Source: Nocardia carnea NBRC 14403 (GTDB taxonomy: Bacteria > Actinomycetota > Actinomycetes > Mycobacteriales > Mycobacteriaceae). From it: a stretch of 64,000 bases of DNA. This document shows, one piece after another, positions 52,455 through 62,007 of the stretch. Under the pieces are notes generated by a model. It was given only the letters and a program-made list of their open reading frames with translations, had not been told where the DNA came from and searched no databases. Each line of letters starts with the position of its first letter. Within the stretch, counting starts at the first letter, position 1. Both the position numbers and the translations under genes were made by a program. The stretch is from positions 1 to 64,000 of the forward strand of contig NZ_BAFV01000054.1 in the NCBI RefSeq assembly GCF_000308515.1, in the 5' to 3' direction.

Positions 52455-53045
52455 TCATACCGCGACCGCCCGCGCCGCGACCAGCGCCTCCGCCCACCAG
52501 TGCACCTGGTCCAGCATGTGCTGCGCCACCTCTTCGGGTTCGGCGGGCGCGAGCAACTGCCCGTCGCCACCGAACAGCAGGTAGTAGCGCGGGAACGATA
52601 CGTATTCGCGGACTGTGTGCGCATCGAGTTCGCTGAACACCTGCCGCAGATGTTCGATCGCGGTGAGCCCGCCGGTGGCGCCGCTGTATCCGACGAAGGC
52701 GACCGGTTTGCGCTGCCACTGGGTGAAATGCCAGTCGATCACGGCCTTCAGCGAGGCCGGATAGCTGTAGTTGTAATCGGGTGTCACGATCACGAACGCG
52801 TCGGCGGCGGACAGCCGTTCGGTCAGGTCGCGCATACCGGCGGGGCGTTCGGGATTCGGCTCCAGCGCCGGCGGTACCGCGGGCAGCGCCAGCGGGATAT
52901 CGGCCTCGGCGAGATCGATCACGTCGATCTCGAACCGCCCGTGGGCGGCGGCCTGTGTGGCGAACCACGCGGCCACGACGGTGCCGAACCGGCCCTCCCG
53001 GACACTTCCGATGATCACTGCGAGACGTAACGGGGTAACGGACAC
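52455..53045 (-). CDS. NADPH-dependent FMN reductase
   Basis: A 196-residue flavodoxin-like protein. It shows VIIGSVREGRFG at the phosphate-binding loop, FVIVTPDYNYSYPASLKAVI and VAFVGYSGATGGLTAIEHLR, the full FMN_red family set. Function: flavin or quinone reduction. It lies 21 bases upstream of hisN on the same strand and is divergent from the XRE regulator, which may control it. Confidence 0.92.
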   Translation of the reverse strand: MSVTPLRLAVIIGSVREGRFGTVVAAWFATQAAAHGRFEIDVIDLAEADIPLALPAVPPALEPNPERPAGMRDLTERLSAADAFVIVTPDYNYSYPASLKAVIDWHFTQWQRKPVAFVGYSGATGGLTAIEHLRQVFSELDAHTVREYVSFPRYYLLFGGDGQLLAPAEPEEVAQHMLDQVHWWAEALVAARAVAV

Positions 53046-53188
53046 GGTGTGCTCCCTTCTTGCACGGCGGCCGGGCGGCCGCCGTCCGATGTCGAATCTG
53101 CCGCGGCGGCGCGCCCGCAGGGAGACCGCGCGGAGAGTGGTACCGACAGGGACACCCTCGGCACGACCCGCGCGGATACCGTGATTAC

Positions 53189-54043
53189 GTGAGCGAGAAC
53201 GAGATGGGGCTGTTCCTGCGCAGTCGGCGGGAGGCGGTCGGACCCGCCCAGGTGGGGCTGCCCACCGGGCCGCGGCGCCGGACTCCCGGCCTGCGCCGCG
53301 CGGAGCTGGCCACGCTGGCCGGGGTGAGCGTGGAGTACATCATCCGGCTCGAACAGGGTCGCGATCGCAATCCGTCACCGCAGGTGCTGTCCGCGCTGGC
53401 GGACGCGCTCGGCCTGTCCACCAACGAGCGGGTCCATCTGTACCGGCTGACCAAGGCCGATACCGGTTTCAACTGCACCGGCCCAGGAGCACCGGCCCGG
53501 GAGATCCGCCCGACGGTGCGGGCGCTGCTCGACCAGCTCGAGCCGGCCGCGGCGGTGGTGGTCGACAGCCGGACCGAAGTGCTGGCCTGCACCGCAGGGT
53601 ATCGGCGGTTGATGGAACCGACCGGCGCGCTCGACGGCGGTGACGGCGCAAATCTCGCCCGCTTCACCTTCACCGATCCCCGGGCCCGGACCGTGTACCC
53701 CGATTGGGACCACCAGGCCGACCATATCGTCGCGACCCTCAAACAAGGCCCCTTCCGCGCCGACCCCCATATCGCGGCGCTGGCCGATCAGCTCACGATC
53801 GCCGCGGGTGCGCCCTTCACCGAACGCGTCGCGACGGTCCCCAACTTGCCCGCCGCCACCGGCATCACCCGGCTGGAGCATCCGGAGGCCGGGCCGCTAC
53901 GCCTCGCCTACGAAACCCTGACTCTGTCCGCCGACGACGATCAGCAACTGATCGTCCACCTACCGGCCGATTCCGCGACCGCCGAGGCCCTGGATGATCT
54001 CGCCGGCCGGCACCACGGCGGCCTCCGCGCAGTATCCGGCTGA
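53189..54043 (+). CDS. XRE-family regulator with MmyB-like ligand domain
   Basis: A 284-residue regulator from GTG 53189 (VSENEMGLFLRSRREAVG). Helix-turn-helix TPGLRRAELATLAGVSVEYI then IRLEQGRDRNPSPQVLSALA; the rest is a PAS-like MmyB domain (RALLDQLEPAAAVVVDSRTE and LRLAYETLTLSADDDQQLIV). This layout is common in actinobacteria, frequently divergent from a small oxidoreductase it represses. The FMN reductase gene starts 144 bases away in the other direction. Confidence 0.92.
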   Translation: MSENEMGLFLRSRREAVGPAQVGLPTGPRRRTPGLRRAELATLAGVSVEYIIRLEQGRDRNPSPQVLSALADALGLSTNERVHLYRLTKADTGFNCTGPGAPAREIRPTVRALLDQLEPAAAVVVDSRTEVLACTAGYRRLMEPTGALDGGDGANLARFTFTDPRARTVYPDWDHQADHIVATLKQGPFRADPHIAALADQLTIAAGAPFTERVATVPNLPAATGITRLEHPEAGPLRLAYETLTLSADDDQQLIVHLPADSATAEALDDLAGRHHGGLRAVSG

Positions 54044-54181
54044 TCGCTCCCGGATCCGCAGGGCGAAACGGAACGCAACCGCGGACGATGGCCGTTGCGC
54101 ATGGCAGGCCGGGAAGCGGCCGACGGCCTCCGCGCCTGTGCGGTTTCCCCGTGCTCGACGCTGCTAGTAGCCTTGAACACC

Positions 54182-55303
54182 GTGCATCCTGACGTTACCG
54201 CCGACCTCGCCGAACTCGACGCGACCCTGAAGACCGTCGAGTCGGTCCTCGATATCGAGGAGCTGCGCCGTCGTATCGACGAGCTGGAGCATCAGGCGGC
54301 CGATCCCGAGTTGTGGAACGACCAGGATCACGCACAGCGGGTGACCAGTGAGCTCTCCCACGCGCAGGGTGAGCTGCGCCGGGTGGCGGAGTTACGGCAG
54401 CGCCTGGAGGACCTGCCGGTGCTCTACGAGCTGGCCGAAGAGGAAGAAGGCGAGGCGCGGACGAGCGCGCTGGCCGATGCCGATGCCGAACGCGCCGCGT
54501 TGCACACCGACGTCGAGGCGCTCGAGGTGCGCACGCTGCTGTCCGGCGAATACGACAAACGTGATGCGCTGGTCAACATCCGTTCGGGTGCCGGCGGTGT
54601 CGACGCGGCCGACTGGGCCGAGATGCTGATGCGCATGTACATCCGCTGGGCCGACCGGCACAAGTATTCGGTCGAGGTGTACGACACCTCCTACGCCGAA
54701 GAAGCCGGTATCAAGAGCGCCACGTTCGTGGTGAAGACCCCGTATGCCTACGGCACCCTCTCGGTCGAGATGGGCACCCACCGGCTGGTGCGGATCAGCC
54801 CGTTCGACAACCAGGGCCGCCGCCAGACCTCGTTCGCCGAGGTCGAGGTGCTGCCGGTGGTCGAGACCACCGACCATATCGATGTGCCGGAAACCGATAT
54901 CCGGGTCGATGTGTACCGGTCGTCGGGCCCGGGCGGGCAGAGTGTCAACACCACCGACTCGGCCGTCCGGATCACCCATATCCCCACCGGGATCGTGGTC
55001 ACCTGCCAGAACGAGAAATCGCAGCTGCAGAACAAGGTTTCGGCCATGCGGGTACTGCAGGCCAAACTGCTGGAACGGAAACGGCAGGAAGAACGCGCGC
55101 AGATGGATGCGCTCAAGACCAACGAGGGCGCGTCCTGGGGCAACCAGATGCGGTCCTATGTGCTGCACCCGTATCAGATGGTCAAGGATCTGCGCACCAA
55201 CTACGAGGTGAACAACCCCTCCGCGGTGCTCGACGGCGATATCGACGGTTTCATCGAATCCGGAATCCGCTGGCGGATGAGTACAGTTCTGCAGGAGAGC
55301 TAG
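54182..55303 (+). CDS. prfB: Peptide chain release factor 2
   Basis: Terminates translation at UGA and UAA. The 373-residue protein starts at GTG 54182 (VHPDVTADLAELDATLKTVE). The codon-recognition tripeptide SPF is in RISPFDNQGRRQTSF and the catalytic GGQ in SSGPGGQSVNTTDSA. The reading frame is continuous: the programmed +1 frameshift of many bacterial prfB genes is absent, as in other actinobacteria. First gene of the prfB-mscS-ftsE-ftsX string. Confidence 0.97.
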   Translation: MHPDVTADLAELDATLKTVESVLDIEELRRRIDELEHQAADPELWNDQDHAQRVTSELSHAQGELRRVAELRQRLEDLPVLYELAEEEEGEARTSALADADAERAALHTDVEALEVRTLLSGEYDKRDALVNIRSGAGGVDAADWAEMLMRMYIRWADRHKYSVEVYDTSYAEEAGIKSATFVVKTPYAYGTLSVEMGTHRLVRISPFDNQGRRQTSFAEVEVLPVVETTDHIDVPETDIRVDVYRSSGPGGQSVNTTDSAVRITHIPTGIVVTCQNEKSQLQNKVSAMRVLQAKLLERKRQEERAQMDALKTNEGASWGNQMRSYVLHPYQMVKDLRTNYEVNNPSAVLDGDIDGFIESGIRWRMSTVLQES

Positions 55304-55364
55304 CCCTCCCCCGATTCCGGGGAAGCGCAATGGATCCGGAGTGGATGCGGGAACGGGTGATCTG

Positions 55365-56240
55365 ATGCGTGCGGAAGGGACCGACACCCTTGCCCTGTCC
55401 CTGGCATTATCGTCCGATGTGACAGGCTGGCTGCGTTCGTCCGGGCTCGAGATCGTCCTGCTGATCCTCGGGGCCATGTTGTTCGCCCGCTTCGCCACCT
55501 ATGTGCGCGACCGGGTGACCCAGCGCATCGATTCCGGTTTCCGTGGGGGCGATGCACTGGTGCGGTCCGAAGCGGCCAAACACCGGCATGCGCTCGCTCA
55601 AGTGCTGACCTGGGTCGTGCTGACCGTCGCCTATGTGCTGGTCGCCATGGAAGTGCTGCAGCGGCTGGGGTTCTCCATGTCGGGGCTGGTCGCGCCCGCC
55701 GCGGTCCTCGGCGCCGCACTCGGTTTCGGCGCGCAGCGCATCGTGCAGGACATTCTGGCCGGGTTCTTCCTCATCACCGAACGGCAGTACGGGTTCGGTG
55801 ATGTGGTGCGGATCGCGGTGACCGGTGTCGCGGATCCGGCCGAGGGCACGGTGGAGGATGTGACGCTGCGGGTCACCAAGTTACGCAACCCGGACGGCGA
55901 GGTGATCACGGTCCCGAACGGCCAGATCGTGAAAGTGACGAATCTGTCGAAGGATTGGGCGCGGGCGGCGATCGATGTCCCGGTGGCGGCGAGCGCCGAT
56001 ATCCTGCGGATCAACGAGGTGCTGCACGAGGTGGGCGGGCAGGCCTACCGCGACCCCCGCCTCGAACCGCTGCTGCTGGACGAACCGACGGTGATGGGCG
56101 TGGAGGACCTGACCGTGGACCAGATGAACATCCGGATGGTGGCCCGGACACTGCCGGGCAAACAGTTCGAAGTCAGCCGGGAGTTGCGGGTGCGGGTGGC
56201 CGCGGCGATGCGCCGGGAGGGCCTGAATGCGCGCGCGTAG
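55365..56240 (+). CDS. MscS-family mechanosensitive channel
   Basis: About 291 residues from ATG 55365; GTG 55341 would add eight. Two membrane helices (GLEIVLLILGAMLFARFATY, LTWVVLTVAYVLVAMEVLQR) precede the pore helix SGLVAPAAVLGAALGFGAQR and the conserved junction ILAGFFLITERQYGFGD. The beta domain follows with VEDVTLRVTKLRNPDGEVIT and VPNGQI. This small MscS-like protein sits between prfB and ftsE in mycobacteria too (Rv3104c in memory). Confidence 0.9.
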   Translation: MRAEGTDTLALSLALSSDVTGWLRSSGLEIVLLILGAMLFARFATYVRDRVTQRIDSGFRGGDALVRSEAAKHRHALAQVLTWVVLTVAYVLVAMEVLQRLGFSMSGLVAPAAVLGAALGFGAQRIVQDILAGFFLITERQYGFGDVVRIAVTGVADPAEGTVEDVTLRVTKLRNPDGEVITVPNGQIVKVTNLSKDWARAAIDVPVAASADILRINEVLHEVGGQAYRDPRLEPLLLDEPTVMGVEDLTVDQMNIRMVARTLPGKQFEVSRELRVRVAAAMRREGLNARA

Positions 56241-56388
56241 ATCGACGCTGGTGCTGGCCGGAGGCTGGATCGCGACCTTCGTCCTGTACCTGTTCGTCAA
56301 ACCGGACGATATCGTGCAGCCCAAGCCCGCGCCTGCTCCCGTGGCCCCGGTGGCACAGGTTCCGGCCCTGGTGGTTCCCGGCCGTTAG
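56227..56388 (+). CDS. Small Pro/Ala-rich membrane protein
   Basis: A 53-residue gene overlapping the end of the MscS-like gene by 14 bases in another frame. ATG at 56227 reads MRARRSTLVLAGGWIATFVL and goes on with YLFVKPDDIVQPKP; one membrane helix (residues about 8-24) then a Pro/Ala/Val tail of repeated PAP/APV units outside or inside the membrane. A proline-rich membrane protein occupies the same position before ftsE in Mycobacterium tuberculosis (Rv3103c in memory). Its conserved place between the channel and ftsEX suggests a link to divisome or cell-wall function; unproven. Confidence 0.75.
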   Translation: MRARRSTLVLAGGWIATFVLYLFVKPDDIVQPKPAPAPVAPVAQVPALVVPGR

Positions 56389-56444
56389 CAGCCCCGGTAC
56401 CGCCCGCCGACGGGGTCGTTATCGAATGGTTACACTGACTCCTC

Positions 56445-57133
<689 letters not shown>

Positions 57134-57134
<1 letters not shown>

Positions 57135-58039
57135 TGCGCGCGGGCTTCCTGTTCGGCGAGGTCTCCGAGGGCCTGCGCCGCAACCTCACCATGACGATCG
57201 CGATGATCCTGACGACTGCGGTTTCGCTGACCATGCTCGGCGGCGGCATCCTGGCGATCCGGATCGCCGACAAGACCGAGCAGTACTTCCTGGACCGGCT
57301 CGAAGTGCGGCTGTATCTGACCGAGGACATCTCGGCGAACGATCCGGACTGCACGAACGATCTCTGCCAGACCTTGATGGCCGATCTGAAAACTGTCGAC
57401 GGCGTGGAGACCGTGCAGTACCTCAATCGCGATGCCGCGGTCCGCGAGGCCAAGGAGAAAACCTTCAAGGACCAGCCGGAACTCGCCGAGTATGTGAGCG
57501 AGACGCCGCTACCGGCCTCGCTGCGGGTCAAGATGAGCGACGCCTCGCTGTACCCCACGATCTACGAGCAGTTCGCCGAAAGCCCCGGGGTGGGCATGGT
57601 GCGCAACGACAAGGACATCGTGGACCGGCTGGTGAGCCTGTTCGACGGGTTACGCAACGCGGCATTCGGAATGGCTGTGCTGCAGGCGGTGGCGGCGCTG
57701 TTGCTGATCGCGAACATGGTGCAGATCGCGGCGTTCACCCGGCGGACCGAGGTGCATATCATGCGCCTGGTGGGCGCCACCCGCTGGTACACCCAGTTGC
57801 CGTTCCTGCTGGAGGCCGTGGTGGCCGCGCTGGCGGGTGGGCTGCTGGCGACAGCGGGCCTGTTCGCGGCCCGTCCGCTGGTGATCGACCGGGCTCTGGG
57901 CGATCTGTTCGCGAGCAATGTCTTCCCGGCGATCACCTTCGACGATATTTTCACCACCGCGCTGATGGTTGTACCGGTCGGCGTGGTGTTCGCGGGGCTC
58001 ACCGCCTACGCCACCTTGCGCTGGTACGTGCGCGAGTAG
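57134..58039 (+). CDS. ftsX: Cell division protein FtsX
   Basis: Membrane partner of FtsE, 301 residues with four helices: MTIAMILTTAVSLTMLGGGI at the N-terminus, a large extracytoplasmic loop containing a CTNDLC cysteine pair that in mycobacteria contacts the hydrolase RipC, then AFGMAVLQAVAALLLIANMV, the pair ending MVVPVGVVFAGLTAYATLRW. RRTEVHIMRLVGATRWY is the conserved coupling segment. smpB would be expected next in mycobacterial order but is absent here. Confidence 0.96.
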
Positions 58040-58183
58040 CGCGCCCGGGCCGGGGTCGTCCGCCGTCCCGCGGGGCGATCACGGCCCTACGACCAGGCCG
58101 GGCTCCGGCCGCGAAATATGCGCGCGGCCGGTGGAGCAGCCCACCGCCCGGGCTTTCGGCACCCGGCTGCGTAACCCTGTCCC

Positions 58184-58217
58184 GGTACCGCCCGTCCGCT
58201 TCCGGACGGGCGGTACC
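58184..58217 (+). terminator. Terminator hairpin after ftsX
   Basis: Perfect 15-bp stem (arms 58184-58198 and 58203-58217) with loop CTTC, no T-tract. It separates the ftsEX transcript from the fadE24 promoter. Confidence 0.75.
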
Positions 58218-58282
58218 GCTCTGCCGGGGGGGCGACCGAGGGATGTCCGCTCACCAGGACAGGACTGGCACTCGACGCCGTT

Positions 58283-58319
58283 CTTACTCTTCAGTAAGAT
58301 AGCCTTACTCCGCAGTAAG
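58283..58319 (+). promoter_or_regulatory. Two tandem 16-bp operators upstream of fadE24
   Basis: CTTACTCTTCAGTAAG (58283-58298) and CTTACTCCGCAGTAAG (58304-58319) are palindromes with identical 6-bp arms and spacers of four bases, centred 21 bp (two helical turns) apart. They lie 43-79 bases before the fadE24 start in an AT-richer patch and look like sites for two repressor dimers, such as a TetR-type lipid regulator. The regulator is not in view. Confidence 0.82.
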
Positions 58320-58361
58320 ATAGCTGGGGCCAGACCCTCACCCCGCGCGAGAAAACAGGTG

Positions 58362-59768
58362 ATGATGAGCATTCGAGACAGCGCTACCAAGCGGCGTCCG
58401 GACAACGGCGTCCGCCAGGAGAACGGGGTGGGCCTGCACCAACCCAAACGGGATTGGATGGGCGCCGCCATGCGGGTCATGTCGACGATCACCGGCTCGG
58501 AACTCGCCGAGAAATACAACCTGCGCAAACCGATCGACCGGGTCACCTACGAAAGCACCAGAACCGGTTTCCGGACCCTGGGTGCCGCGACCCGCGCTTT
58601 CAACAAGGTCGCCGGTGGTGGCGCACCCAAACGTCTCCCGGACAACGAGTCGAAGACCAAGGACTACTTCGATCTCACCCCCACCGACGAACAGCAGATG
58701 ATCGTCGAGACGGTCCGTGAGTTCGCGGCCGAGATCCTGCGCCCGGCCGCGCACGACGCCGACGAGGCTGCCGCCGCACCGAAAGACCTACTGGGTCGCG
58801 CCGCGGAACTGGGCATCACTCTGATCAATGTGCCCGAAGAGCTCGAGGGCGCGGCCACCGAACGCGGCGCCGTCACCAACTCGATGGTGGCCGAAGCGCT
58901 CGCCCACGGAGATATGGGTCTGGCCCTGCCGCTGCTGGCGCCCAGCGGCGTCGCCGTCGCACTGTCCCAATGGGGCACCGACGCCCAGCAGCAGACCTAC
59001 CTCCCCGCGTTCACCGGTGAGAACGTCCCGCAGGCGTCGGTCGTCATCAGCGAACCGCGCGCCCTGTTCGATCCGTTCACCCTGCAGACCAAGGCCGTGC
59101 GGTCCCCCAGCGGTTACCGGCTCAACGGTGTGAAGAGCCTGGTCCCGGCCGCTGCCGACGCCGAGATCTTCGTGGTCGGCGCGGAACTCGACGGCCGCCC
59201 GGCACTGTTCATCGTGGAATCCGACGCCCAGGGCCTGTCCGTGGAGGCCGATCCCAGCATGGGTCTGCGCGCGGCCGGTCTGGGCCGGCTCGTCCTGGAC
59301 AACGTCGCCGTCGGTACCGACGCGATCCTCGGTGAGGGCGATGCCAAACAGCACGCCGCCGACTACCGCGACGCCGTCCAGCTGGCCCGCCTGGGCTGGG
59401 CCTCGCTGGCCGCCGGCACCGGCCAGGCCGTACTCGACTACGTGATCCCGTACGTCAACGAGCGTGAGGCATTCGGCGAACCGATCAGCCACCGGCAGGC
59501 GGTGGCTTTCATGGTCGCCGATATCGCCATCGAACTCGACGGCCTGCGGCTGGTGACTCTGCGCGGCGCCGCCCGCGCCGAACAGGGCCTCACCTTCGCC
59601 CGCGAGGCCGCACTGGCCAAGAAGCTGGCGACCGACAAGGGGATGCGGTTCGGTCTCGACGGTGTGCAGTTGCTCGGCGGGCACGGTTTCACCAAGGAGC
59701 ACCCGGTCGAACGCTGGTACCGCGATCTGCGCGGTATCGGTATCGCCGAAGGAATCGTGCTCGTGTAA
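58362..59768 (+). CDS. fadE24: Acyl-CoA dehydrogenase, FadE24 type
   Basis: A 468-residue flavoprotein of fatty-acid or lipid beta-oxidation, the same length as Mycobacterium tuberculosis FadE24 (Rv3139). A distinctive N-terminal extension of about 95 residues (DWMGAAMRVMSTITGSELAE onward) precedes the acyl-CoA dehydrogenase fold: DEQQMIVETVREFAAEILRP, GITLINVPEELEG, VVISEPRALFDPFTLQTK and the C-terminal QLLGGHGFTKEHPVERWYRD. ATG at 58362 or 58365. It pairs with FadE23 downstream, and mycobacterial enzymes of this sort often work as heterotetramers. Two palindromic operators lie upstream. Confidence 0.9.
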   Translation: MMSIRDSATKRRPDNGVRQENGVGLHQPKRDWMGAAMRVMSTITGSELAEKYNLRKPIDRVTYESTRTGFRTLGAATRAFNKVAGGGAPKRLPDNESKTKDYFDLTPTDEQQMIVETVREFAAEILRPAAHDADEAAAAPKDLLGRAAELGITLINVPEELEGAATERGAVTNSMVAEALAHGDMGLALPLLAPSGVAVALSQWGTDAQQQTYLPAFTGENVPQASVVISEPRALFDPFTLQTKAVRSPSGYRLNGVKSLVPAAADAEIFVVGAELDGRPALFIVESDAQGLSVEADPSMGLRAAGLGRLVLDNVAVGTDAILGEGDAKQHAADYRDAVQLARLGWASLAAGTGQAVLDYVIPYVNEREAFGEPISHRQAVAFMVADIAIELDGLRLVTLRGAARAEQGLTFAREAALAKKLATDKGMRFGLDGVQLLGGHGFTKEHPVERWYRDLRGIGIAEGIVLV

Positions 59769-59792
59769 TCGGCGCCGCCTCCGGCGGCGCGA

Positions 59793-59886
59793 GGTTCGGG
59801 GCCCTTTGGGTCTCGTTCTTCACTCCGCCGCTCCTCCGCTTCGCTCCCCCGCTCTGTCGCTCCAGAACGAGACCGGGCCCCGAACC
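59793..59886. repeat. Long imperfect stem-loop between fadE24 and fadE23
   Basis: Arms 59793-59819 and 59864-59886 pair over 12 + 11 bp with a four-base bulge, enclosing a 44-base C-rich loop (CTCCGCCGCTCCTCCGCTTC region). It fills the gap between the two genes. It resembles dispersed extragenic palindromic repeats or a processing or attenuation structure that would set unequal expression of the two subunits. Confidence 0.8.
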
Positions 59887-59933
59887 ACAGACTGCGACCG
59901 AGCGACAAGGTTCCTCATCTCAGGAGAACTTCC

Positions 59934-61154
59934 ATGATCAACCTCGAACTGCCGAAGAAGCTGCGGGCCAGCGCGAATCAGGCGCACCAGGTGGCCGCGC
60001 AGATCTTCCGGCCGATCTCGCGCAAATACGACCTCGCCGAACACGAGTACCCGGTGGAGCTCGACACGATGGCCGCCATGGTCGACGGGCTCAGCGATTC
60101 GGGCACCCAGAAGATCAGCGGCGCGGCCGGTGGCCGGTCCGATGAGGACGAAGACCCTGCCACCATGCCCGTCAATGCCAACGGCGGCAATATGTCGGCG
60201 CTGCTCAACGCCCTGGAAACATCGTGGGGCGATGTCGGGCTGATGCTGTCGATCCCGTATCAGGGGCTGGGCAATGCTGCGATCGCCGCGGTCGCCACCG
60301 ATGAGCAGTTGGAACGGTTCGGCAAGGTATGGGCTTCCATGGCCATCACCGAGCCGAGCTTCGGCTCCGATTCGGCCGCTGTCACCACCACCGCCGTCCT
60401 CGACGGCGACGAATGGGTACTCAACGGCGAGAAGATCTTCGTGACCGCCGGTGAGCGCTCCACCCATATCGTGGTGTGGGCGTCGGTGGACCGCAGCCTC
60501 GGCCGCGCCGCCATCAAATCGTTCGTGGTCCCGCGCGACGCCCCCGGCCTGTCGGTGGCCCGGCTCGAACACAAGCTCGGCATCAAGGCCTCCGATACCG
60601 CGGTACTGCTGCTGCAGGACTGCCGGATCCCGAAGGACAATATCCTCGGCAGCCCGGAAGTGAACGTGGAGAAGGGGTTCGCGGGGGTCATGCAGACCTT
60701 CGACAACACCCGGCCCATGGTCGCGGCGATGGCCATCGGTGTCACCCGCGCCGCGCTCGAGGAACTGCGCACCATCCTCACCGACGCCGGTATCGAGATC
60801 TCCTACGACACCCCGGCGAACAACCAGCACGCCGCGGCAGCCGAATTCCTGCGGATGGAGGCGGATTACGAATCCGCCTACCTGCTGGCGATGCGGGCGG
60901 CCTGGATGGCCGACAACAAGCAGCCCAACTCGCTGCAGGCCTCGATGTCGAAGGCGAAGGCAGGCCGTACGGGCACAGATGTGACGCTGAAATCGGTCGA
61001 ACTGGCCGGCGCCGTGGGTTATTCGCAGCGCCTGCTGCTGGAGAAGTGGAGTCGCGACTCCAAGATCCTGGACATCTTCGAGGGCACCCAGCAGATCCAG
61101 CAGCTCATCGTCGCCCGCCGGGTCCTGAACAAGACCAGCGCCGAACTAAAATAA
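59934..61154 (+). CDS. fadE23: Acyl-CoA dehydrogenase, FadE23 type
   Basis: A 406-residue acyl-CoA dehydrogenase with CAGGAG before its ATG. Motifs: MLSIPYQGLGNAAIAAVATD, AITEPSFGSDSAAVTTTA (flavin and substrate loop), VLNGEKIFVTAGERS, and the C-terminal RLLLEKWSRDSKILDIFEGT followed by QQIQQLIVARRVL. It corresponds to Mycobacterium tuberculosis FadE23 (Rv3140), which also follows FadE24. Expected to act with it on the same, unidentified, acyl-CoA. Confidence 0.9.
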   Translation: MINLELPKKLRASANQAHQVAAQIFRPISRKYDLAEHEYPVELDTMAAMVDGLSDSGTQKISGAAGGRSDEDEDPATMPVNANGGNMSALLNALETSWGDVGLMLSIPYQGLGNAAIAAVATDEQLERFGKVWASMAITEPSFGSDSAAVTTTAVLDGDEWVLNGEKIFVTAGERSTHIVVWASVDRSLGRAAIKSFVVPRDAPGLSVARLEHKLGIKASDTAVLLLQDCRIPKDNILGSPEVNVEKGFAGVMQTFDNTRPMVAAMAIGVTRAALEELRTILTDAGIEISYDTPANNQHAAAAEFLRMEADYESAYLLAMRAAWMADNKQPNSLQASMSKAKAGRTGTDVTLKSVELAGAVGYSQRLLLEKWSRDSKILDIFEGTQQIQQLIVARRVLNKTSAELK

Positions 61155-61172
61155 GCAGGCCGGATGCGGACA

Positions 61173-61207
61173 ACCGGTCCGGGCCGCCGCAAGCGGCCCG
61201 GACCGGT
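61173..61207 (+). terminator. Terminator hairpin after fadE23
   Basis: Perfect 15-bp stem ACCGGTCCGGGCCGC with its complement, loop CGCAA; lies 18 bases after the stop codon. Confidence 0.8.
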
Positions 61208-61272
61208 GTCCTGTCGCCTGGTGGAGCGCTCGACGTCCCTACTTCAGCTCGCCGGCCGCCTGCGGTTCGGCC

Positions 61273-62007
61273 TCACTTCAGGTGCCGGCCGAAGAACCGG
61301 TTCGCCTCCTGCCCCGCGTACTGCGGGACGCCGGCATGTCCGCCCATGTTGGCGTGCAGCGTCTTCTCCTCGGAGCCGAGGGCGTCGAACAGGTCCAAGG
61401 CCGCTTGCCGGTCGTTTCCTTCGTCGTCCCATTGCAGGAGGACGTGCAGCGGAATGGTGACCTTCCGAGCCTCGGCGAGTATCGCGCGGGGCACGAAACT
61501 GCCGGCGAACAGAACGGCGGCCGCGAGGCGCGGTTCGACCACCGCCAGCCGGATGCCGATGGAGATCAGCCCACCCGAGAAACCGGCCGGGCCGCCGATC
61601 TCAGGCTGCATGAGGAGGGCATCCAGGGCCGCCTGCCATTCCGGGACCGCCTGCTCGGCCAGCGGCAGGACGAGCCGGTCGACGATATCGGCGGTGACCG
61701 GTCCGCCGGTCTGCAACGCCCGCTGCAGGTCGGCGCGGGCTCGATCGGTGGCGGCGGAGCGGGGCCGGTCACCGCTGCCGGGGAGCTCGATGGTGGCCGC
61801 GGCGAAGCCTTCCGCCGCGGCTTGCCGGGCCCTGTCCAGCAGTCGCGGGTACATCTTCTGCAGGCCGAGCGGAGGATGGCCGAGCAGGATCAGCGGCACC
61901 GGCGTGGACGCGGATTCCGGCGTCCACAGAATGCCGGGGATCTCGCCGAGGGTGAATGTGCGTTCGAGGATGTCGTGGTCGAGGGGCTGTTCGGTAATGA
62001 AGTGCAC
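61273..62007 (-). CDS. Alpha/beta hydrolase (dienelactone-hydrolase-like)
   Basis: A 244-residue esterase-like protein. Oxyanion segment LILLGHPPLGLQKMYPRL, nucleophile elbow GFSGGLISIG (Ser), an acid residue in HVLLQWDDEGNDRQAALDLF and the catalytic His in ANMGGHAGVP. FATIELPGSGDR-like strand (AATIELPGSGDRP) is typical. The substrate is unknown. It faces the FadE operon convergently and shares the terminator. Confidence 0.86.
   Translation of the reverse strand: MHFITEQPLDHDILERTFTLGEIPGILWTPESASTPVPLILLGHPPLGLQKMYPRLLDRARQAAAEGFAAATIELPGSGDRPRSAATDRARADLQRALQTGGPVTADIVDRLVLPLAEQAVPEWQAALDALLMQPEIGGPAGFSGGLISIGIRLAVVEPRLAAAVLFAGSFVPRAILAEARKVTIPLHVLLQWDDEGNDRQAALDLFDALGSEEKTLHANMGGHAGVPQYAGQEANRFFGRHLK

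Noticed and set aside
54182..55303. Programmed frameshift in prfB
   Set aside because: The reading frame is continuous from the GTG to the stop; there is no in-frame UGA near codon 25.
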